Assembly (NCBI RefSeq): GCF_000317615.1 | Contig: NC_019780.1 | Span: forward strand, 2,439,840-2,503,839 | Direction of reading: 5' to 3' | DNA: 64,000 nucleotides | Source: Dactylococcopsis salina PCC 8305 | GTDB taxonomy: Bacteria > Cyanobacteriota > Cyanobacteriia > Cyanobacteriales > Rubidibacteraceae | Part shown: one piece after another, positions 56,590 to 64,000 of the stretch | How positions within the stretch are numbered: position 1 is the first letter of the stretch | Layout: every line of letters starts with the position of its first letter | Program-made: the position numbers and the translations under genes | Notes under the pieces: generated by a model | The model's input: the letters and a program-made list of their open reading frames with translations, nothing else | Databases searched by the model: none | What the model was told of the DNA's origin: nothing

Positions 56590-58641
56590 TTAAATTTCAG
56601 TGGAAAAAGGGTTCGTTCCGTGAACTAAGGATAATAATATCTCAGATTGTTCCGTTCCATTGACGTTTAAATCACTATGACATAAACAGACTTTTTCTTT
56701 GCTACGAGATAATAAATCTCTTAAAATTCGTTGTAGATGCTTTTCTGTTTCCACTTCTGGATCAGATGTTAAGTTTCCTCCTCGCAGAAAAACTGAAGAT
56801 GCAAACAAATTAGATGCGCCTTGTTTTAACCATAAATGCGAGCCAACATCAAGCCAAAATTGCCAGCGATGAGTGGTACGATGTGAGCGATATTGGAATA
56901 TATTAGAAAGGGTGATTCCTGAAGATAAAGACTCTCCAAAACTCGGAAGCGGATGCGGGTTAGCGGTGATTGTTCCTTGTTTGAGGAGTTGAATAAACTC
57001 GCTAATTAAATCAGAATCAGGAATCTTGATTCCTTCTTCTTCTTGGATGCGGTTTTGTACTTCCCAATAATGTTGAGTGGTTTCGGTTAGTTCTCTTAAA
57101 CTGGAAAGATCAGCAACGGAGAGATTGTTTCCTTTCCATAAAAATTGTTGGATTGCTTGGTTAAAAAAGCTGACTAAATTTGGTGTTTTTTCTTTTTGTT
57201 TTTCAATCCAATGACGTAATTGATTATAAGCAACTGTTCCTTGATAGCCAATTCGATCCCAACGGGAAAAGGTTTTAATATCAAGTAAACGGGGAAAATC
57301 GGGATCGGCTTGGTAACAGTAATCTGCTAAAATACCCGATCGAGCGGGATCAATGGAATGGGGGTTATGTTCAGTTAAGACAACTAACATTTCTGCGACA
57401 GCATTGGTTTCCAGTAACCGTCCTAACTGCGGATAAACAAAACAAGTAAGAGTGAGTAACGCACGAACCTGAGAAGAGGTGATTAAAGGACGTTGTTCGC
57501 TAAGAGGATTAACAGCAATTGAATGTGAACTAAACAGTCTGATTAGAGTATAACGAGCAATTTCATCTAAACCAGGGAAAATGATCGCAATGTCTTCGGG
57601 AATGATTTTATCTTCTTCGATCGCTTTGATGATCGTTTCTGCGGTTTCTCGTAATAATTGCGCGCGAGAGATGGTTTTTAGATGTTGGATACAAGGGGGA
57701 AGAGAAGGGATAGAGGAAGGATCAGCGACGACTTCTAAAACTCGATCGATGCTTTCTGGAGGGGATTCTGAGGAAGGGGGAGAAGGGGTAAGAGGGATCG
57801 GGTAACAAGAGGAAGCGAGTTTTTCCCAAGTATCGGGATCAGCCGCTAATCCAAAACGAACTTTTCCATTGGGGTTAAAGGTAAAAACGGCGGTGCGATC
57901 AGATTGCAGAAAAAGCCTTGCTAAATCCGCAGCGATCGCAGGATAATTGTCCACATCATCAGCAAAAATGGCATTGTAGCGGTATTCTAACTTTTCTTGA
58001 TAGAGTGGATCACCAAGCAAAACTTGTCCATAGAGGTAGTAAATCAAACCATAGGTAAGAAATCCTCGCTCTAAACACCAATCATGCCATTTCATCAGTA
58101 AATTTCCAATGAGAGTAAAGACTTCCTCGTTTTCTTCGCCACCAAACACCGCTTTTTCTTCGGGAGTGAGTCGAGAAGAGAGTAACGCGGGAATATCGGT
58201 TAACGGTGTGCCACTTGCCCCTGCCAATTGTAAAATATCAAGAGTGGTACGAACCAATCGAGATTCTATTCTCTGATTAGGAATCATCTCCTGAAACCAG
58301 TGATCATGCCATAGCGCCATGGCGAGTTTTTGTTCCGTTTCCGATCGCAGTCTGAGGGGAAAGTGAGGGGTTAAATTAAGTTTCTCCAACCACAACGGTG
58401 AGAAAAGATTGACTTCATCTTCGATAAAAGCCAGTGGCGTTTTCACGACAAAGGGAACTTGCGGCTCGATCGATCTCATTAACTGCTCAGTGAATTGGCG
58501 ACCAGTGGTATGATTAGCAGCAAAGATAATCGCAGACGGTGACTGTTCCTGTTTTACCCATGCTTTGATTTTTCCAATTAAATGGCTGGTTTTACCACTA
58601 CGAGCGTCACCCGTGATCCAAATTTTTGATTCCGTTGCCAT
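56590..58641 (-). CDS. Helicase-like ATPase of cyanobacterial type (UvrD/AddB-like)
   Basis: 683 residues. Walker A at the start (WITGDARSGKTSHLIGKIK), a Walker B-like NAIFADDVDNYP, and a later IAIIFPGLDEIARYTLIRLF resembling the C-terminal lobe of superfamily 1 helicases. Long non-motif parts and the degenerate sequence recall AddB or RecB-like accessory proteins; I see no nuclease motif. It may act in recombination or repair, but this is inference from fold cues. Complete and single. Its ATG is about 115 bp from divergent pcxA. Confidence 0.62.
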   Translation of the reverse strand: MATESKIWITGDARSGKTSHLIGKIKAWVKQEQSPSAIIFAANHTTGRQFTEQLMRSIEPQVPFVVKTPLAFIEDEVNLFSPLWLEKLNLTPHFPLRLRSETEQKLAMALWHDHWFQEMIPNQRIESRLVRTTLDILQLAGASGTPLTDIPALLSSRLTPEEKAVFGGEENEEVFTLIGNLLMKWHDWCLERGFLTYGLIYYLYGQVLLGDPLYQEKLEYRYNAIFADDVDNYPAIAADLARLFLQSDRTAVFTFNPNGKVRFGLAADPDTWEKLASSCYPIPLTPSPPSSESPPESIDRVLEVVADPSSIPSLPPCIQHLKTISRAQLLRETAETIIKAIEEDKIIPEDIAIIFPGLDEIARYTLIRLFSSHSIAVNPLSEQRPLITSSQVRALLTLTCFVYPQLGRLLETNAVAEMLVVLTEHNPHSIDPARSGILADYCYQADPDFPRLLDIKTFSRWDRIGYQGTVAYNQLRHWIEKQKEKTPNLVSFFNQAIQQFLWKGNNLSVADLSSLRELTETTQHYWEVQNRIQEEEGIKIPDSDLISEFIQLLKQGTITANPHPLPSFGESLSSGITLSNIFQYRSHRTTHRWQFWLDVGSHLWLKQGASNLFASSVFLRGGNLTSDPEVETEKHLQRILRDLLSRSKEKVCLCHSDLNVNGTEQSEILLSLVHGTNPFSTEI

Positions 58642-58756
58642 TGATATTTGTTAAAATTTCCCCATCGCTACTGCTCTCTAGCTTACCGTGAAAAAAACTG
58701 CTTTTCCGCCAACAATATTAATTCTTATTGAGTCAATCATAATATAGGAGCTACCA

Positions 58757-60061
58757 GTGTTTCGTATTTTTAAGCAATGGTTTTCCGATCCGCCAGAGAA
58801 ATTATTAGAGCAAGCCTATCAAGCCACTTTAATGATTAAAGTAATTGAAGACGAATATTTTGCCCAAAAACCTGTTAAAGAGGAAAATGGCTCTTATTCT
58901 GAACAAGTCATTGCTTACTTCAAACAAGAAGTTAATCAAAACTTACAAATTGCCAAAACCAACTTAAAACAGTTTAAAAATAGTAGAGCCTTCTTGCAAT
59001 GGTCTTCCGAAAATTTTCCCCGTAATAAGTATTTCAAAAACGCGGCGGTGATTCTTGAAAAATTAAACTTTATTGAGGAGGTCATTTTTCATTATGAAGG
59101 TTCAAAACGGAAACAAAAACCGAGAAATGCATCTCAAGACGAAAAGCCCTTAACAATAGATGCACAAAATTCCTCTCGTCGCCCAGTCAAGTTTTCTTAT
59201 GAAGAGAAATTAGAATCAAAATCAGAAGAGGCAGAAGCAAGTGGCAATATATCCAGTCAAACCAGCGTTTTACCTCGATCGTTGCTGCGAACACTAAACC
59301 GAATTAAACGAGAAATTGATCCTAAATCTTCCGAAGCGGAAGAAGAAGTGGTTAAAACGTTTCGCACTTCTAGAGACAAAACAGCAATTTCAATCCGCTT
59401 TTTACTCCTGTTAATTATCATTCCGCTTTTGACGCATCAAATCACAAAAACCTTTATTATTGCTCCAGTCATGGAAAAATACTTTATCCATGAAGAAGAA
59501 CAGGTTTTATTTATCAACCGTGATTTTCAAGAAGAAGCATTAATGGAGTTACAACGCTTTGAAGAAACCTTACACTTCAAAGAAATTTTGGGAATGAGAC
59601 CTGAAATGTCAGAAGCAGAAAGGGAGGAAAAAGTTAAAGAAAAAGCCATAGAAATTGCTGAGGAGTATCAGAGTCGAGGGAAAAATGCGATTCAAAATAT
59701 TATTGCTGATCTCTGTTCAGTGATTGCCTTTGCTGTAATCATTTATGTCAGTAAAAAAGAAATTGCGGTTCTTAAATCATTCATTGATGAGTTTATTTAT
59801 GGGTTAAGCGATTCGGCAAAAGCATTTATTATTATCTTATCCACCGATATGTTTGTAGGTTATCATTCTCCTCATGGTTGGGAAGTCATTTTAGAAGAAA
59901 TTGGGAGACATTTTGGACTTCCAGAAAGCCGTGAGTTTAATTTCTTGTTTATTGCCACTTTCCCCGTAATTCTAGATACTATATTTAAATATTGGATTTT
60001 CCGCTATCTCAATCGGATTTCTCCTTCTGCGGTCGCAACCTATCGTAATATGAATGAATAA
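58757..60061 (+). CDS. pcxA: Proton extrusion protein PcxA (CotA/CemA family)
   Basis: 434 residues from GTG 58757. N-terminal MFRIFKQWFSDPPEKLLEQA YQA, a charged middle part, then membrane helices IRFLLLLIIIPLLTHQITK, NIIADLCSVIAFAVIIYVS and the C-terminal block FIIILSTDMFVGYHSPHGWE VILEEI...FNFLFIATFPVILDT IFKYWIFRYLNRISPSAVAT Y. That C-terminal block is shared with plastid CemA (Ycf10). It is needed for light-induced proton extrusion and CO2 uptake in Synechocystis. Very typical length and layout. Confidence 0.94.
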   Translation: MFRIFKQWFSDPPEKLLEQAYQATLMIKVIEDEYFAQKPVKEENGSYSEQVIAYFKQEVNQNLQIAKTNLKQFKNSRAFLQWSSENFPRNKYFKNAAVILEKLNFIEEVIFHYEGSKRKQKPRNASQDEKPLTIDAQNSSRRPVKFSYEEKLESKSEEAEASGNISSQTSVLPRSLLRTLNRIKREIDPKSSEAEEEVVKTFRTSRDKTAISIRFLLLLIIIPLLTHQITKTFIIAPVMEKYFIHEEEQVLFINRDFQEEALMELQRFEETLHFKEILGMRPEMSEAEREEKVKEKAIEIAEEYQSRGKNAIQNIIADLCSVIAFAVIIYVSKKEIAVLKSFIDEFIYGLSDSAKAFIIILSTDMFVGYHSPHGWEVILEEIGRHFGLPESREFNFLFIATFPVILDTIFKYWIFRYLNRISPSAVATYRNMNE

Positions 60062-60159
60062 TACTATTTTCTCCACCCAACTTACTTTTCTAAGTTTTTT
60101 TTGACGATTAATTGTTATTTATTCTTTTGCTACATCATTCTTAACATTTAACGATTTTT

Positions 60160-60193
60160 CGCCATTTGAGAACGCTGCTCTTGCCAAATGGCG
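60160..60193 (+). terminator. Possible terminator after pcxA
   Basis: CGCCATTTG...CAAATGGCG: 9-bp perfect arms with a 16-nt loop, about 100 bp after the stop. No T run follows, so it is only possible. Confidence 0.4.
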
Positions 60194-60219
60194 TGTCCCG
60201 TTATAAAATGACCGTAGCA

Positions 60220-60720
60220 TGATGGGAAGTAGTGCCAATTTTAAAATTATTCCCATCAAACTCCTATGGTTTCGTTGGTTGCTTGCGATTTCCTCTTCTC
60301 TGGTTAGGGGTCGAAATGAACATTAAGTTAAATTAAGCTGACGACAAAAAAAATCATTAATAGTAGGCAAAAATCTAAAAATATGGTATGCAGGCAGAAT
60401 TTCAGTTGAATTAAATATCATCCCCAACCCCCACACCGAGAGAAGCCAGAAAAGAGCGAATTTTTTTTTCAGGGGTTGCGCTCGATCGAGTTTCCTGATA
60501 GAGTATTTCTATATAATGGGAAGTGTTGCCAATTTTAGAAAACGCCCCTGAAAGCTAGAAAATTCGTTTTCTATATCCCCCCTCCCCGTATTGACAAGCA
60601 TCGATCGAGCATAAGGATTTAAAGAGTTATCGAAGAGTAACCATAAGGAAAAGGAGTGGTTGAAATTTGGAAAATATTGTATGCAGGCAGGGTTTTAGTT
60701 GAATTAAAAATCATCCCTAA
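60220..60720 (-). repeat. Inverted single-unit relative of the 39.4-41.1 kb tandem array
   Basis: Reading the minus strand from about 60700 to 60296 repeats the array's unit: TGCATACAATATTTT..., GGTTACTCTTCG-like segment, GCTTGTCAATACGGGGAGG, CTTTCAGGGGCGTTTTCTAA, ATTGGCAACACTTCCCATTA, the poly-A/TTTCGC part, and then the flank ATTAATGATTTTTTTTGTCG TCAGC...TTTCGACCCCTAACCAGAG. The (TTATTTG)n tract is missing and replaced by other sequence. The two loci are about 19.5 kb apart in opposite orientation. Confidence 0.8.
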
Positions 60721-60724
60721 CCTC

Positions 60725-60827
60725 TATAGCAATCCTAAATGAATTGTAAATGATTTGCCCCCCAAACCCCCCAATTCTGGGGGGCTTTCGTGAGTCAACT
60801 TTTTACAAATGATATGGGATCGCTATA
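60725..60827. mobile_element. Small TATAGC-ended element, copy A
   Basis: TATAGCAATCCTAAATGAAT TGTAAA on the left and TTTTTACAAATGATATGGG ATCGCTATA on the right are imperfect reverse complements. A C6/G6 palindrome (CCCCCCAATTCTGGGGGG) forms the core. It lies between pcxA-side repeats and cobU. Confidence 0.7.
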
Positions 60828-60905
60828 TCAGCGCCAATTGTTCAAAATGGCATAAGAAAACCTTAAGATTTTTAATTGGTAAATGCAGGATAATTGTTCG
60901 TTAAA

Positions 60906-61466
60906 ATGGAAGAAGTAGCAACAAAAGGAAAAGTGATTCTCGTGTTGGGAGCGGCTAGTTGCGGTAAGAGTGAATGGGCAGAAAACTTGGCAAAAGCATC
61001 ACAAAAACCTGTAACTTACATTGCAACCGCGATCGCACATCCCGATGATCCAGCATGGCAAAAAAAGATCGAAAAACACGCTTTACGTCGTCCGCAATCT
61101 TGGTCAACGGTAGAAATTCCCACTGCTTTAAGTGCCTATATCACGGAAAGAAAAGGGGAAGACTGTTTATTAATTGACTCTTTGGGAACTTGGGTGGCTA
61201 ACGGTTTAGAAACGGAAGATCAAGACTGGGAAGAAACCGTCATTTCTCTTTTAAACAGTTTAGAAAATGCTTCATCTGAGATCATTTTAGTGGGAGAAGA
61301 AACGGGATGGGGGGTGATTCCAGCTTATAAAAGCGGGCGTTTATTTCGCGATCGATTAGGAAATCTAACCCGAAGAATTGGTGAAATTGCAACAGAAGTT
61401 TACTTAGTGACTGGTGGTTATGCTTTACCCTTAAATCAGATTGGTCAATCCTTGAAGACAATATAG
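60906..61466 (+). CDS. cobU: Adenosylcobinamide kinase/guanylyltransferase CobU
   Basis: 186 residues from ATG 60906 (an in-frame TTG at 60894 is possible). P-loop GAASCGKSE (residues 15-23) and H58 in KHALRRPQSW, corresponding to the guanylyl-accepting histidine of the H-x-x-x-RP-x-x-W motif, then LLIDSLGTWVANGL, VGEETGWGVIPAYKSGRLFR DRLG. It phosphorylates adenosylcobinamide and adds GMP for B12 or pseudo-B12 assembly. No other cobalamin genes or riboswitch are seen nearby. Its stop codon TAG lies inside the left end of a small element (TATAGC). Confidence 0.94.
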   Translation: MEEVATKGKVILVLGAASCGKSEWAENLAKASQKPVTYIATAIAHPDDPAWQKKIEKHALRRPQSWSTVEIPTALSAYITERKGEDCLLIDSLGTWVANGLETEDQDWEETVISLLNSLENASSEIILVGEETGWGVIPAYKSGRLFRDRLGNLTRRIGEIATEVYLVTGGYALPLNQIGQSLKTI

Positions 61467-61600
61467 CAATCCCAAATGAATTGTAAATTAATCCCCCCTA
61501 ACCCCCCTTCGTAAGGGGGGAACGGTTAATCCCCCCTAGCCCCCCTTTGAAAGGGGGGAACGGTTAATCAACTTTTTACGAATGAATTAGAACTGCTATA
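61462..61600. mobile_element. Small TATAGC-ended element, copy B (supplies cobU stop)
   Basis: Left end TATAGCAATCCCAAATGAAT TGTAAA, right end TTTTTACGAATGAATTAGAA CTGCTATA: an imperfect inverted repeat of about 24 bp. Two C6/G6 palindromes with AACGGTTAATC arms form the core. The TAG of cobU is bases 3-5 of the element. Confidence 0.75.
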
Positions 61601-61638
61601 TCATACGATTAAATCATTAATAAAATAAGGAGTCTCAA

Positions 61639-62148
61639 ATGGCATCTCAACAACAAGTTAAACAATATATTGCTTACTGGTTTTTAGTGGGAAAAACCGT
61701 TTATATTAATAATGGTCAGCAAGTGAGAAAACCTCAATCGGTGATCCAACAAGATCAGTTTTCGTCAGAATTTGAAGCCTGTTGGCAAGAAATTTTATCC
61801 CCTGAAAGCGGTCATTGTTACCTACAGGGAACGGATCAAACGGTGGAAGAGTTACTTTCTCCTGATTGGGATGTTGAACCCTGCGCTCGTTGCGAAATGC
61901 CAATTCCCTTGAAAAATTCAGGGGTAAAAACTGGCGCTTGTCCCTGTGTTGATGTGGAAAATTGGCCCAATGATGAATTGCCTAAACCTCATCTTCCTGT
62001 CAATAATCAACAACATCTCGGTGGCATTTCTAATCGTTTACAAGGGGAAGATAACCTTGATGAGATTCGGAATCGTCTAGATGGCATTGAAAAGCATTCT
62101 CCTGATTTTCCGAAAACATCAGAAGTCTATTACGGCAATCGCAAATGA
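61639..62148 (+). CDS. Conserved hypothetical protein with zinc-ribbon-like cysteines
   Basis: 169 residues. The N-terminal half is a globular domain (VKQYIAYWFLVGKTVYINNG QQVRKPQSVIQQDQFSSEFE ACWQEIL). A cysteine cluster CARCEMPIPLKNSGVKTGAC PC (CxxC...CxC) looks metal-binding. Then a linker and a LDEIRNRLDGI helix like the DUF3110 protein's end. The last residues (YYGNRK, stop TGA) come from the left end of a small element. GGAG (AATAAGGAGTCTCAAATG) is a good ribosome site. Function unknown. Confidence 0.78.
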   Translation: MASQQQVKQYIAYWFLVGKTVYINNGQQVRKPQSVIQQDQFSSEFEACWQEILSPESGHCYLQGTDQTVEELLSPDWDVEPCARCEMPIPLKNSGVKTGACPCVDVENWPNDELPKPHLPVNNQQHLGGISNRLQGEDNLDEIRNRLDGIEKHSPDFPKTSEVYYGNRK

Positions 62149-62231
62149 ATTGTAAATTAATCCCCCCTAACCCCCCTTCGCAAGGGGGGAACGGTTTATC
62201 AACTTTTTACAAATGAATTAGAACTGCTAGA
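62131..62231. mobile_element. Small TATAGC-like element, copy C (supplies the stop of the zinc-ribbon gene)
   Basis: Left end TACGGCAATCGCAAATGAAT TGTAAATTAA, right end TTTTTACAAATGAATTAGAA CTGCTAGA. The core C6/G6 palindrome CCCCCCTTCGCAAGGGGGG is followed by AACGGTTTATC. The TGA stop at 62146-62148 lies inside the left arm. Third copy within 1.5 kb. Confidence 0.72.
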
Positions 62232-62246
62232 TCAGTCAAAATAACA

Positions 62247-63190
62247 ATGAATCAGTCTCATATCGTTGTCTTTGGTAGTCTCAACATGGATTTAGTCGTC
62301 AATACTTCCGAGTTGCCTTTAGCAGGGGAAACGATTACAGGAGAAGGGTTTGCGATGATTCCTGGGGAAAAGGGGCAAATCAGGCGATCGCGGTGTCTCG
62401 TTTAGGCTTCCCTTGTCGCATGGTGGGACGCATTGGGAAAGATAGTTTTGGGGAAATATTGCTTCGATCGTTGCGAGAAAGCCAAGTGGATACCACAGGA
62501 ATTTTAGTGGATGAAACGGCACACACGGGCGTTGCTGTAATCACGGTTAATCGTAACGGAGAAAACCAGATTATTGTGATTCCTGAAGCCAACGGGAATC
62601 TAGATGAAACTGATGTCGATCGCTTGCGTCCTCACTTAGAAGGGGCAGCGTATTTATTGATGCAGTTGGAAGTCCCTTTAGCATCGATCGAAGCCGCCGC
62701 CGAACTGGCTAGAGAAATGGGAGTGAAAGTCATTCTTGATCCTGCACCAGCGCAACCGTTACCGTTTACTCTTTATCGAAACCTGAACATCATCACCCCC
62801 AACGCCTTAGAAGCAGAGAAATTAGTGGGGTTTCCTGTCACCGATACCGATTCAGCGCAACAAGCCGCCACCTATTTACAGGAACAGGGCGTGGAAACAG
62901 TAATGATTACATTAGGACAACAGGGGGTTTATTGTGTGAATAGAGAAGAGAGCTTTTTTGTCCCTGGATTCGATATTGAACCAATTATTGATACTGTTGC
63001 GGCAGGAGATGCGTTTAATGGGGGGTTAGCAGTGGCGTTGTGTAGTGGAATGAACCTGCAACGATCGATCATTTGTGGCTCGGCGGCGGGTGCGCTGACA
63101 GTAACCCGTGCGGGAGCGCAGTCTGCTTTACCCGATCAAGAAACCCTTTCAACATTTTTAGGGGAGCGTGTCGGCTGGAAGGAATTATAA
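62247..63190 (+). pseudogene. rbsK: Ribokinase, frameshifted near its start
   Basis: ATG 62247 gives MNQSHIVVFGSLNMDLVVNT SELPLAGETITGEGFAMIPG E and then leaves the family sequence. At 62361 the run CCTGGGGAAAAGGGGCAAAT has four G where five would give P-G-G-K-G-A-N-Q-A and a continuous reading to AVSRLGFPCRMVGRIGKDS. The rest is intact: PEANGNLDETD, TPNALEAEKLVG, MITLGQQGVYCV and the catalytic DTVAAGDAFNGGLAVAL. PfkB-family ribokinase, ribose to ribose-5-P. A one-base deletion in a G run: mutation or sequence error. Confidence 0.85.
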
Positions 63191-63445
63191 CTTATCCTTT
63201 AACTGTGAAATGCTAATACCAATTTAAAAAGTAAATGTTACATCTTGTAGGGTGGGCAAGGCAAACCCTACGGTCTATCCATAGGTTTTTCGTTTATTGT
63301 ATCAATCACAACGTAGCAAGGTTTTATATCAAGTTCAGGTAATTGCTTATAATTGGTGTTGGGTTTCGCTTCCCTCCACCCAACCTACTTTTTATCTGGA
63401 AAGACTTATAGGGACAAACGACGGTTTGCCCCTAATTGTTTGTGC
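63191..63445. repeat. Dispersed repeats between rbsK and hemA
   Basis: 63218-63271 is the ACCAATTTAAAAAGTA repeat with a flipped 25-bp core (see 39379). 63355-63390 is a TTGGGTTTCGCTTCCCTCCA-CCCAACCTAC element. GGGACAAACGACGGTTTGCCCC near 63411-63432 is a small hairpin close to the hemA stop. No gene. Confidence 0.7.
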
Positions 63446-64000
63446 TTAACCGTATTGCTGCTCTGGATCGAGGTTAAACAGTTTTTGTAGAGATTGGATA
63501 GTACGGCGACGCATTTCTATATCCTGCTGCGCTCGTAATTCCACCATCGGTTCATGGAGAATTTTATTCACAATTCCCCGTGTCAGCGCTTCAATCACTT
63601 CTTGATGTTTTTCTGCAAACTCTGTTCCTAAACGGGAGAGTGCTTTTTCTAGTTCTTGTTCCCGAATGGTTTCCACTTTTTCTCGTAAACAGCTAATGGT
63701 GGGAACAGTTTCTAAAGAGCGCCACCACACCTCAAATGATTCTACCTCCTCATCAAGTAACGCTTCTGCTTCTTGCGCCATTTGACGACGACTGGCGGTA
63801 TTTTTCGCCACTACTGCTTTTAAGTCGTCAACGTTATAGGTTTCTAACCAGTCTAATTCGTTAACATCAGGGGCAATGTTTAAAGGAACAGAAATATCAA
63901 AGAGTTTTAAATGGTGATTGGGATCAAGATTTTGTTCTAATTTCGCGCGATCGAGAATCGGTTCACTAGATGCGGTGCTGGTAAAAATTAGATGAGATTC
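63446..64000 (-). CDS. hemA: Glutamyl-tRNA reductase, partial (N-terminus beyond window)
   Basis: The minus strand from the right edge gives 184 codons. It starts [16 protein letters not shown], then [32 protein letters not shown], the part of the NADPH domain that leads to the long linker helix, then [40 protein letters not shown] and the dimerisation domain ending [11 protein letters not shown]. First step of tetrapyrrole synthesis from Glu-tRNA, feeding chlorophyll, haem and bilins. An internal ATG at 63811 is not the true start. Confidence 0.93.
   Translation of the reverse strand, partial: ESHLIFTSTASSEPILDRAKLEQNLDPNHHLKLFDISVPLNIAPDVNELDWLETYNVDDLKAVVAKNTASRRQMAQEAEALLDEEVESFEVWWRSLETVPTISCLREKVETIREQELEKALSRLGTEFAEKHQEVIEALTRGIVNKILHEPMVELRAQQDIEMRRRTIQSLQKLFNLDPEQQYG

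Noticed and set aside
60830-60905. Cobalamin riboswitch before cobU
   Set aside because: No B12-box-like sequence is found; the upstream is repeats and only about 75 bp is free.

Overview
The window is a piece of cyanobacterial chromosome. Evidence is the very frequent HIP1-type octamer GCGATCGC, a single rRNA operon with tRNA-Ile and tRNA-Ala in its spacer, and several genes confined to the cyanobacterial/plastid line: pcxA (CemA-like), a Tab2/Atab2 homologue, an Rre1/Ycf29 regulator, a Slr1796-like photosystem I accumulation factor, and the small DUF2949, DUF3082 and DUF3110 proteins. A unicellular halophile of the Dactylococcopsis/Halothece type is plausible. One pointer is the HaeIII-like (GGCC) restriction-modification pair: Dactylococcopsis salina is, from memory, the source of DsaII, a GGCC enzyme. 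That assignment is inference.

Layout. 1-5.3 kb is an accessory stretch: the end of an O-antigen-ligase-like membrane protein, palindromic repeats, two miniature elements, one intact toxin-antitoxin pair (RelE/ParE type), a solitary VapC, and eroded remains of a BrnT/BrnA and an MntA/HepT module. 5.3-23.1 kb is mostly core metabolism and regulation: tRNA-Arg, acyl-ACP synthetase, YlqD, nitrilase, Tab2, a DICT-GAF histidine kinase, phosphoglucomutase, YidD, ArsR, GlgX debranching enzyme, the GGCC restriction-modification pair, an XPB-like helicase and a fructokinase. 23.2-28.3 kb is the rRNA operon (16S-Ile-Ala-23S-5S) with a consensus promoter, RNase III stalks and a terminator. 28.3-39.1 kb holds rre1, sfsA, sbcD-cysH, a membrane protein with a membrane-anchored GH13 amylase, lepB, a PSI accumulation factor and murQ.

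39.1-49.0 kb is rich in repeats. It has a nested tandem array (five heptamer tracts in 315-bp frames), a dead hybrid kinase, a LivM/LivG pair, RidA, a secreted cyclophilin-RTX fusion, a CPBP protease, RuvA, ten 89-bp tandem repeats and a second copy of the 18-bp-TIR miniature element with a perfect 9-bp target duplication. 49.0-64.0 kb holds pgk, an ABC exporter, hicB with a frameshifted hicA, ribF, a PIN-domain pair, a CNNM-type transporter, a large helicase-like ATPase, pcxA, cobU, a zinc-ribbon-like protein, a frameshifted ribokinase and the C-terminal part of hemA.

Genes that work together. Pgm and GlgX serve glycogen metabolism, with fructokinase, ribokinase and the GH13 enzyme adding sugar handling. 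CysH makes sulfite. SbcD, RuvA and the helicase-like protein act on DNA. LivM/LivG are two subunits of a neutral or branched-chain amino-acid importer whose other parts are elsewhere. The strongest non-textbook signal is the repeat ecology. Palindromic C6/G6 elements, heptamer repeats and several miniature elements sit in nearly every gap, inside one coding gene, and at the 3' ends of others, where they supply stop codons. They are accompanied by decayed toxin-antitoxin modules.
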